DNA of 64,000 bases from Bacillus massiliglaciei (GTDB lineage: Bacteria; Bacillota; Bacilli; Bacillales; DSM-1321): the NCBI RefSeq assembly GCF_900098925.1, contig NZ_LT622358.1, positions 365,304-429,303 on the forward strand. Reading direction: 5' to 3'. Below, piece by piece: positions 57,525 through 64,000 of this stretch. A program made the translations under genes and the position numbers. How positions within the stretch are numbered: the first letter of the stretch is position 1; every line of letters starts with the position of its first letter. Under the pieces are notes generated by a model that saw only the letters and a list, made by a program, of their open reading frames with translations, was not told where the DNA came from and searched no databases.

Positions 57525-57556
57525 AAAAAAGGTTGGCCTCCCAACCAACCTTTTTT
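57525..57556 (+). terminator. rho-independent terminator
   Basis: AAAAAAGGTTGG paired with CCAACCTTTTTT. Confidence 0.88.
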
Positions 57557-57593
57557 AATTCCTTTAAATAATGGGAAAAACGGAGATGGTTTC

Positions 57594-58043
57594 ATGAAAG
57601 ACAAAATAACCAAAATAAAAATTTTTCTTTCCATTTTAGCCGTGATCGGGTTTGGAACAGGATGTAACGATAACCAAAATCAGTTAGATGAGGATAACAA
57701 TCATTTAGGTATTTCACAAGTACATACGAGTAAACCCATCGGTCAATCTGTTGCCAATAGGGCTAAAGAAAAGATTATTACCAAAGAAGAAATTTCAGAT
57801 GTAAAGGCTGTGAATACAGATAAAGAGCTTTTTGTAGCAATAAAAGTTGATAATTTTGATCGCTTTCGATTAAAGAAAATTGAAAAGTCAGTAAAGTCCG
57901 ACTTGGAAAAAATGTACCCAAACCATGAAATAATTGTTTCAACAGATAAAAAAATGTTTTGGGAATTGGAACAATTAGAACAAAAACTTCAAAAAGGCAA
58001 CACAGATAAGAAGATGCATAGGGTAGGAACGCTCAGAAGGTAA
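57594..58043 (+). CDS. YhcN/YlaJ-family sporulation lipoprotein
   Basis: 149 residues. Signal peptide with lipobox ending GFGTGC (Cys24), then a polar linker (NDNQNQLDEDNNHLG). The domain about 60-130 carries KEEISDVKAVNTDKELFVAIKVDNFDRFRLKKI and VIVSTDKKMFWELEQL-like C-terminal features (EIIVSTDKKMFWELEQLEQ). Members are spore membrane lipoproteins. It follows a DUF1657 gene, the order found at the start of mobile spoVA-type operons, but spoVAC/AD/AEb are absent. GGAG upstream of the ATG. Confidence 0.82.
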   Translation: MKDKITKIKIFLSILAVIGFGTGCNDNQNQLDEDNNHLGISQVHTSKPIGQSVANRAKEKIITKEEISDVKAVNTDKELFVAIKVDNFDRFRLKKIEKSVKSDLEKMYPNHEIIVSTDKKMFWELEQLEQKLQKGNTDKKMHRVGTLRR

Positions 58044-58162
58044 TTTTACCTTTGATGAAGGAAAAACGAAAATGTTTCTTTCTTTAAAGTTACATAAGTC
58101 AAGTACACATTCCTCCTATAGTACATAGGATAATTTGATGAACTGTGAAGGGATTGAGAAAA

Positions 58163-58759
58163 ATGTACTACAACCCATATGTATATCAGTATCCTTATTA
58201 TGTTAATATACCTGTGTATAACTATGGAAGACAGTCTGATTACTTTACTTCTCCTAATGGGATAGAGCAGATAAACAAATTTGATTCTTTTCGCTCCCCA
58301 AATGGCAGCGATAATTTTTTGTTAACAGATTATGGACAGAACCCATTTGTGGTCAATATCAATGAAGCATCAAAGCACAATAATGCATTCCGTACTGCTT
58401 TATGGACCGGAAAATATCTTCAAGTTACTTTAATGAGTATTAATGTTGGTGAAGATATTGGGTTGGAAATGCACTCAGACGTGGATCAATTCTTACGTCT
58501 TGAACAAGGTCAAGGAATTGTACGAATGGGGAATAGCCCGGATAATTTGAATTTCGAGAGAAGAGTATTTGATGACTCTGCTATTATGATACCGGCTGGA
58601 ACATGGCATAATTTAATCAATACTGGCAATACTCCATTAAAACTTTATTCAATATATGCTCCACCTAATCATCCGTTTGGTACTGTTCATGTCACTAAAG
58701 AAGAAGCAATGGCTGCAGAAGAAGCTCATCATTATGGCGAAGGAAATAGAGGTTTTTAA
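58163..58759 (+). CDS. cupin protein with Tyr-rich coat-like N-terminus
   Basis: 198 residues from the ATG of MYYNPYVYQYPYYVNIP. The first 35 residues are Tyr/Pro/Asn-rich as in spore coat proteins. Residues about 60-185 are a cupin (ALWTGKYLQVTLMSINVGEDIG, VDQFLRLEQGQGIVRMG, AGTWHNLINTGNTPLKLYSI). The cupin is a close paralogue of that in 41709-42347, which has a ferritin-like N-terminus instead. Metal ligands are probably the His of EMHSDVDQF, the Glu of LEQGQG and the His of WHN. Confidence 0.82.
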   Translation: MYYNPYVYQYPYYVNIPVYNYGRQSDYFTSPNGIEQINKFDSFRSPNGSDNFLLTDYGQNPFVVNINEASKHNNAFRTALWTGKYLQVTLMSINVGEDIGLEMHSDVDQFLRLEQGQGIVRMGNSPDNLNFERRVFDDSAIMIPAGTWHNLINTGNTPLKLYSIYAPPNHPFGTVHVTKEEAMAAEEAHHYGEGNRGF

Positions 58760-58880
58760 CTGATGTAGATTTAAAATAAAGTTTAACCGTTTATAAAAAA
58801 GTTGCACCGTTTTACCTCTTTAGATTTTTTATCTGAAGGGGTGTTATCGATATTAAATAATTGATTTGGTGTAATCACCC

Positions 58881-58919
58881 AAAAAACAGTAAGAACTTAA
58901 ACGGTTTTTACTGTTTTTT
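58881..58919 (+). terminator. rho-independent terminator
   Basis: AAAAAACAGTAA paired with TTACTGTTTTTT. Confidence 0.85.
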
Positions 58920-59186
58920 TATTTTTATTTTGAAATGGATGTACAAATTCCAACTAGGATTGCATATATCCGAAATGGATAATTAAGCAAGTGATTATTA
59001 ATTTGACAATACATAGATTTAAACCTTATTTTCTCATGTGAACAAAGCCTTATTTTAATCTAAATTAAGCCCTAAATGGACTGTTTATGTCTGTCAAACG
59101 ACTTGAGTATTTATACTGATAATTTCAAAGAAATTAGGATAGATATGATAAAATAAAGGTAATGGTACGAATAGGGAGTTACTGAA

Positions 59187-59372
59187 ATGATGTTTAAAGT
59201 AAAACTTTTTGATGCTAAAGGAAAAGAACTTGAAATTGAAAATAAAATCATTGGTGAACTCGTGTTTGAATCTAAACAAGCATTTGACCATTTTATTAGA
59301 GAATGCTTACCACCTGACTTCCAATATAAAGTAATTTCTAAAAAGGTAAATTCAAATAATGATAAGAAATAA
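59187..59372 (+). CDS. small conserved-looking protein of unknown function
   Basis: 61 residues, GGGAG 9 nt before ATG. Compact beta-alpha-beta look (MMFKVKLFDAKGKELEIEN ... FESKQAFDHFIRECLP ... YKVISKK). No family recognised. Two terminator hairpins lie downstream at 59574 and 59645. Confidence 0.5.
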   Translation: MMFKVKLFDAKGKELEIENKIIGELVFESKQAFDHFIRECLPPDFQYKVISKKVNSNNDKK

Positions 59373-59573
59373 TTTTTGCTTATTAGTTCTTTTTATTCGT
59401 CAACTATAACGCTTGCATTTGTCTTTTTTGTGGTTCGGTTAATAATGTATCCAACCCAAAAGAATAAAAACTGATTATTATGCTCAAATTCAATTAAAAA
59501 ATACAAATGTTAAAATGTGGGTATAATGGGTAAAATATACAATGATGCAACTAGAAAAAACTACCAAGAAACA

Positions 59574-59677
59574 AAAAGAAGGCTGTATTTTTAGCCTTCT
59601 TTCCAAAAGATTGCTTTAAGATTTAAAGAAAGCACAACCAAAATAACGACTGCCACATTTTTGAACAGTCGTTTTTC
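59574..59677 (+). terminator. two consecutive hairpin terminators
   Basis: AAAGAAGGCT with AGCCTTCTTT (59574-59603), then AACGACTG with CAGTCGTT and TTTT (59645-59677). Confidence 0.75.
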
Positions 59678-60254
59678 TTCTCTCTCATTTTTTTAACTCA
59701 AAATTCTTTTGGCAATTAGAAATCCAAAAGGGTAAAGATTCTGTAATTTTTGTTTTACGTATCTGGCTTTGTTTCAGTACGGAGTTTATGTAAAACTCTC
59801 CTTTTTGTCTAAACCCATGTAAGAAGATCACTTAAAATTAAAATAGTTATAATAACACTTCATGAGTAATTCATAAGGAGGTCTAGGTTTTTTTATGGAG
59901 GTTAGTTATGTTCAAGTGAGGTTAACATCGGGAGAACTACCAGTATCATGGGCATTAGCTGTAAGTCGGACATTCATAATGCGATCATCTAGACAAATAT
60001 TTGTGAAACTCCCTTATTTTGTATATCAGTTATTATTCAACCATCTTTATTTATCCAATGAAACAACATCTTTTCACCGATTTTAATTTCATACTGCATC
60101 AACAACAACATTCTTCTTTTCTGTCCCCTTAACTGCTAAACTAATCTCCCCTATTAAAACAATCTTTATAAAGAAATAAACATTTATAGATGCTAATTTA
60201 CTAAATGTAATATAATAAGTTTATTCCTATTAGTTATTAGCTTTAAAACCGATT
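59678..60254. other. intergenic region at the right edge of element B
   Basis: AT-rich. One 63-codon ORF (59895-60086) follows an AAGGAGG but has no recognisable protein character. Nothing else supported. Confidence 0.4.
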
Positions 60255-60302
60255 TCATTAAGTCCACTTTCATTAAGTCCACTTTTTAGTAGATACAGAT
60301 CG
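60255..60302. other. right end of element B and junction with host topB
   Basis: Two copies of TCATTAAGTCCAC (60255 and 60270) spaced exactly 15 bp, pointing outward, then 20 bp to the junction where host topB resumes with GATTCAAGC at 60303. The motif matches the left-end TGGACATAA repeats in inverse orientation and the TTAAGTGCA repeats of element A. Confidence 0.7.
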
Positions 60303-61508
60303 GATTCAAGCCATGTTACGAAGGGGGAAGCGGAGACATTTCCTGATATCCTGAAAAAATTAAGCGCGCTGCCAGCCTATGAATCTTTGCTTCCAGTTCC
60401 GCAGTCTTCCATTATAAACAATAAGCGATTTGTAAATGACAAGAAAGTGACCGATCACTATGCCATCATCCCTACTGAGCAAGTGAAGGATCCGGAACGT
60501 CTGCCGGAAGATGAACGGAAAATCTATGATCTCATCATCCGGCGCCTCATTGCGGCACACTATGAAAAGGCTGTATTTGATTATACGACCATTCTGACAT
60601 TAGTGGATAAACGGGCAGAATTCGTGTCGAAAGGGAAACAGCTGATTCAAGAAGGCTGGAGAAAAGTGATTTTCCAAAAAGATTCAGAAGAAGAGGATGT
60701 TCTGCTTCCGAATTTACAGGAAGGTGAGTCAGGCAAGGTCTCTAAGGTCAAAGTGAAGGAGGGGCAAACTCAGCCGCCTAAGCGTTATACGGAAGGGCAA
60801 TTGATCACTCTCATGAAAACAGCAGGCAAACATTTAGATAATGATGAGCTTGAAAAAATTCTGAGTAAAACGGAAGGACTTGGAACTGAGGCAACAAGAG
60901 CAGGAATCATTACGATGCTGAAAGACCGGAAATATATCGAAGTCAAAAGAAACCAGGTGTATGCGACAGATAAAGGGAAAATCCTGATTCATGCAATTGG
61001 CGATAAAATTTTGGCATCGCCAGAAATGACGGCAAAGTGGGAACAGCGTCTTCATGAAATAGGCAAAGGACAGGCAAAACCAGCCGTTTTTATGGAAGCA
61101 GTCAAAAAAATGTCCTCCAAGATTATTACAGATACAGTTGATCATGCTGCCCGCTGGGATTTCAGCGGCATGGATATCGAATCTGTACAGGGAACCGGCA
61201 AGAGGAAGAGAAGAAGTGCTGCCTCCCTTGGCAGCTGTAAGTTATGCGGTGACAAAGTCATTGATAAAGGTACATTCTACGGCTGTGCCGGCTACCAAAA
61301 AACAAAATGCCAGTTCACAATTTCTAAGAAAATACTAGGCCAGAAAATCAGCGCCGCTAACGTAAAGAAAATTTTGTCAGAAGGACAATCAGCGGTCATC
61401 AAAGGTTTCAAAAAAGGCGAAAATGCATTTGATGCTGCCTTGAAATGGTCTGAAATGGAGAAAAAATTAAACTTTGATTTTCCTTCTTTGAAAAAAGAAG
61501 CCCGGTAA
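60303..61508 (+). pseudogene. topB: host topB, C-terminal fragment
   Basis: About 401 residues of DNA topoisomerase III continuing exactly from the active-site motif SYPRT at 26747: DSSHVTKGEAETFPDIL, KKVTDHYAIIPTE, GLGTEATRAGIITML and the C-terminal cysteine repeat CKLCGDKVIDKGTFYGCAGY. The frame is intact to its normal stop. A translation start inside it could exist, but it would lack Toprim and the catalytic Tyr, so it has no topoisomerase activity alone. Confidence 0.93.
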
Positions 61509-61614
61509 CCGTAAAAAATGACTGCGGTTTTTCGTCCCGAATCAGGATTTGCTTGTTTCGGGACTCCTTATATAGTAAGATTTTTAAGATAGTGTTTGAA
61601 TGGGAGGATATTCA

Positions 61615-62043
61615 ATGCCTACACCTAGTATGGAGGATTACATAGAGCAAATCTATTTATTGATAGAAGAAAAAGGGTATGCCAGGGTTTCAGATATTGC
61701 AGAGAATCTTTCTGTGCATCCATCTTCCGTCACAAAGATGGTTCAAAAATTGGATCAGGAAAAATATCTGATTTACGAAAAATACCGCGGGCTGGTACTG
61801 ACACCTAATGGCAAAAAAATTGGGAAAAGGCTTGTATACCGCCATGAACTTCTGGAACAGATGCTGCGGGTGATCGGCGTCGAAGAAGATAATATTTACC
61901 GGGATGTTGAAGGGATTGAACATCATCTAAGCTGGAATGCCATTGACAGGATTGGTGATTTAGTAGAATACTTTGAAGAGTCATCAGAACGCGTAGCAGA
62001 ATTAAGAGCTGTCCAGAAAAGAAATGAGGAGAGCGGGAAATAA
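61615..62043 (+). CDS. mntR: manganese transport regulator MntR
   Basis: 142 residues, exactly the length of Bacillus subtilis MntR; start at ATG of [20 protein letters not shown] with GGGAGGA upstream. DtxR-family winged HTH ([20 protein letters not shown]) and dimerisation domain. Metal ligands expected in MntR are present: Asp8, Glu11, His77, Glu99, Glu102 and His103 contexts ([26 protein letters not shown]). Represses manganese uptake genes when Mn2+ is bound. Host chromosome gene, with a terminator that is the group II intron target. Confidence 0.95.
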   Translation: MPTPSMEDYIEQIYLLIEEKGYARVSDIAENLSVHPSSVTKMVQKLDQEKYLIYEKYRGLVLTPNGKKIGKRLVYRHELLEQMLRVIGVEEDNIYRDVEGIEHHLSWNAIDRIGDLVEYFEESSERVAELRAVQKRNEESGK

Positions 62044-62081
62044 AGTTTGCGAGCTCGATGGACAAAGATATCATTTGAAAA

Positions 62082-62110
62082 ATAAGCCGCTGCCAGCGGC
62101 TTATTTTTTT
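62082..62110 (+). terminator. mntR terminator and intron insertion site
   Basis: ATAAGCCGCTG/CAGCGGCTTAT stem, then TTTTTTT. The intron begins 2-3 nt after the T-run. Confidence 0.9.
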
Positions 62111-62112
62111 GT

Positions 62113-63998
62113 GTGCGCCCGGCATGGGTGCAGTCTATAGGGTGAGAGTCCCGAACCATGAAGGCAGTAGTAATGGTTAGCTTAACGCAAGGGTGTCTGT
62201 GGTGACGCAGAATCTGAAGGAAGCGAGCGGCAAACCTCCGGTCTGAGGAACACGAACTTCATATAAGGCTAGGTACCATTGGATGAGTTTGCACAACAAA
62301 ACGAAGTCCTTACTGCCGAAGGTGGTACAGAGTAAATGAAGCAGATAGATGGAGGGAAAGACTGTACTCTTACCCGGGGAGGTCTGATTGGAACGCCAAG
62401 TTCCCTTGGTAACCTATCCAGCGATGGACAGCTGAACAATCAGAAGTCAGCCGAGGTCATAGTACCATTCCAACTCGAGATGGAATGGGAAGGACTGAAC
62501 TATTAGGAAGAACGAGAACTAGGCATATAATTCCTGTATAGAAGCAGACAATCCGAAAGGACTTACTTGAAGGAGGAAGTGGTGAATTCCACAGGGGACT
62601 TCATGAGGGTGGAGCAGGAATAACATAATTAGATTTCTACGTTCACGTCGAAAGGAAATATCACATGTTAATGGATCTGATTCTGTCACGGGAAAACTTA
62701 ATAGAAGCACTTAAACGTGTGGAGAAGAACAAAGGGAGTCACGGCATAGATGGAATGTCCGTAAAATCCCTACGAAGACATCTCTATGAGAACTGGGAAA
62801 CTCTTTGTGATTCATTAAGGGAAGGTACCTATCAACCTAACCCAGTCCGTCGAGTCGAAATCCCGAAACCGAACGGTGGAGTAAGATTACTAGGAATACC
62901 TACCGTGACAGACCGGTTCATTCAACAGGCTATCGCCCAAGTTCTAACCCCACTTCTTGACCCAACCTTCTCAGAACATAGTTATGGGTTTAGACCAAAT
63001 AGAAGAGGTCATGATGCGGTTCGTAAAGCAAGGGAATATATAAGTGAAGGTTATAGATGGGTGATTGACATGGACTTGGAGAAATTCTTTGATAGAGTCA
63101 ATCATGATAAGTTAATGGGGATATTAGCAAGTAGAATCCAAGACCGGCTGGTCTTGAAACTTATACGGAAATATCTCCAAGCAGGAATTATGATGAATGG
63201 TGTAGTCTATGATGCAGAAGAAGGAACACCACAAGGAGGTCCACTGAGCCCCCTTCTTTCGAATATCCTTTTGGATAAACTTGATAAAGAGTTAGAAAGG
63301 AGAGGTCACAAGTTTGTCCGCTACGCCGATGATTGTAATATTTACATGAAATCGAAGAAAGCTGGAGAACGAGTGATGAACTCAATTACATGCTTTATTG
63401 AGCAGAAATTAAAGCTCAAAGTAAATAGAGAAAAGTCAGCAGTTGATCGCCCGTGGAAACGAAAGTTTCTTGGCTTTAGCTTTACGGTCAATAAGAAACC
63501 GAAGGTTCGAATAGCCAATGAAAGTATTAAAAGGCTTAAGGCTAAAATACGGGAGTTAACCTCCCGTTCTAAACAAATTCCTATGGAAGTTAGAATCGAG
63601 AAACTAAATCAATATCTAACGGGATGGTGTGGATATTTTGCATTGGCTGATACACCAAGTAAATTTAAAGAATTTGATGAGTGGATTAGACGGAGACTCC
63701 GTATGCTTGAATGGAAACAATGGAAGAAACCGAGGACAAGAGTAAGAAAACTCAAAGGTCTAGGTGTCCCTGACCAAAAGGCATATGAATGGGGAAACTC
63801 CAGAAAGAAATATTGGAGAATAGCCTGTAGTCCAATCTTACACAAAACCCTCAATAACTTGTATTGGAGTCACCGAGGGTTGAAAAGTTTATATAATCGA
63901 TATGAATTTCTGCGTCAAACTTAATGGAACCGCCGTATACCGAACGGTACGTACGGTGGTGTGAGAGGTCGGGGGTTAATCACCCCCTCCTACTCGAT
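62113..63998 (+). mobile_element. group II intron, probably bacterial class C
   Basis: 5' boundary GTGCGCCCGGCATGGG, followed by conserved domain I text (GGGTGAGAGTCCCGAACC). It encodes a maturase, and near the 3' end has a domain V-like hairpin (about 63925-63962, ACCGCCGTATACCGAACGGT) and domain VI with a GGGGG/CCCCC stem, ending about CTACTCGAT. Insertion right behind a terminator hairpin is the hallmark of class C introns. The 3' exon is outside the window. Confidence 0.88.
62665..63924 (+). CDS. ltrA: group II intron reverse transcriptase/maturase
   Basis: 419 residues. Reverse transcriptase domain with RLLGIPTVTDRFIQQAI, FRPNRRGHDAVRKA, WVIDMDLEKFFDRVNH, GTPQGGPLSPLLSNI and the catalytic YADD (FVRYADDCNIY). 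Then the maturase X/GIIM domain (LNQYLTGWCGYFALADT). No HNH endonuclease domain, as in class C enzymes. It assists intron splicing and retrohoming. Confidence 0.95.
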   Translation: MLMDLILSRENLIEALKRVEKNKGSHGIDGMSVKSLRRHLYENWETLCDSLREGTYQPNPVRRVEIPKPNGGVRLLGIPTVTDRFIQQAIAQVLTPLLDPTFSEHSYGFRPNRRGHDAVRKAREYISEGYRWVIDMDLEKFFDRVNHDKLMGILASRIQDRLVLKLIRKYLQAGIMMNGVVYDAEEGTPQGGPLSPLLSNILLDKLDKELERRGHKFVRYADDCNIYMKSKKAGERVMNSITCFIEQKLKLKVNREKSAVDRPWKRKFLGFSFTVNKKPKVRIANESIKRLKAKIRELTSRSKQIPMEVRIEKLNQYLTGWCGYFALADTPSKFKEFDEWIRRRLRMLEWKQWKKPRTRVRKLKGLGVPDQKAYEWGNSRKKYWRIACSPILHKTLNNLYWSHRGLKSLYNRYEFLRQT

Positions 63999-64000
63999 GC

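Larger units (their letters stand above)
26748..60302. mobile_element. element B: topB-inserted, tyrosine-recombinase transposon or island
   Basis: 33.6 kb between the two halves of the host topB motif SYPRT|DS. The two borders are imperfect inverted matches (TATATACAAAAATGGA on the left; TATCTACTAAAAAGTGGA when the right is read inward). Both borders also carry TGGAC[A/T]TAA motifs. The content is a replacement topoisomerase III, a recombinase operon, then cargo. It has been invaded by one IS66, three IS21 copies and Tn3 relics, so the original element was much smaller. Whether all cargo entered as one unit is not shown. Confidence 0.75.

Noticed and set aside
59895..60086. 63-codon ORF with AAGGAGG upstream
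   Set aside because: Spacing to the start is long (12 nt), the composition does not look like a protein and nothing around supports it.
60303..61508. Separate short topoisomerase gene starting at 60387
   Set aside because: It is the second half of the split host topB, lacking Toprim and the catalytic tyrosine.

Overview
The window looks like an accessory-rich stretch of a low-GC, endospore-forming Bacillaceae genome. Supporting signs are CwlJ, YhcN/YlaJ and DUF1657 sporulation proteins, a close MntR match, strong GGAGG ribosome sites and Bacillus-type insertion sequences. I could not assign a genus. No rRNA, tRNA or CRISPR array was seen.

The backbone is a host topB gene (DNA topoisomerase III) that appears to have been split at two conserved catalytic motifs, followed by mntR at 61.6 kb. 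Element A ends at about 26105, at the Toprim GREGE motif. Only its recombinase end is certain; its far end and the first part of topB must lie left of the window. Element B (about 26748-60302, 33.6 kb) interrupts the SYPRT|DS active-site motif. Host topB resumes at 60303 and runs to 61508. A class C-like group II intron sits directly behind the mntR terminator.

Both elements carry overlapping tyrosine-recombinase genes related in layout to Tn554/RIT systems. Element A (minus strand, 25928 to 18762) has recombinase A, a 1177-residue recombinase B with ten tandem excisionase-like HTH units, recombinase C and a coiled-coil DUF6262-like protein. Element B (plus strand, 29520 to 41641) has the same order, an extra small recombinase in front, and an intact divergent topoisomerase III gene just inside its left end. 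That gene probably replaces the one the element destroys. Both elements share an end-proximal 9-bp motif, TTAWGTSCA, with 15-bp spacing. In element B, recombinase B is broken by an IS66 and an IS21 element with clear target duplications, and recombinase C is frameshifted, so B is probably immobile now.

The left 18.7 kb, possibly cargo of element A, holds a Tn3 relic, two small secreted proteins, two MocR-type regulators (one frameshifted), proline dehydrogenase, a class V aminotransferase broken by an IS, an EamA transporter, a MOSC protein, a PhzF fragment and an IS3 element. The right cargo (41.7-60.2 kb, inside element B) holds two related cupins, peptidase E, GNAT and VOC enzymes, a second broken Tn3 transposase, cwlJ, a polysaccharide deacetylase, YitT, a miniature Tn3-derived element and a run of small spore-type genes. 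Five IS21-family copies of four subtypes are scattered throughout.
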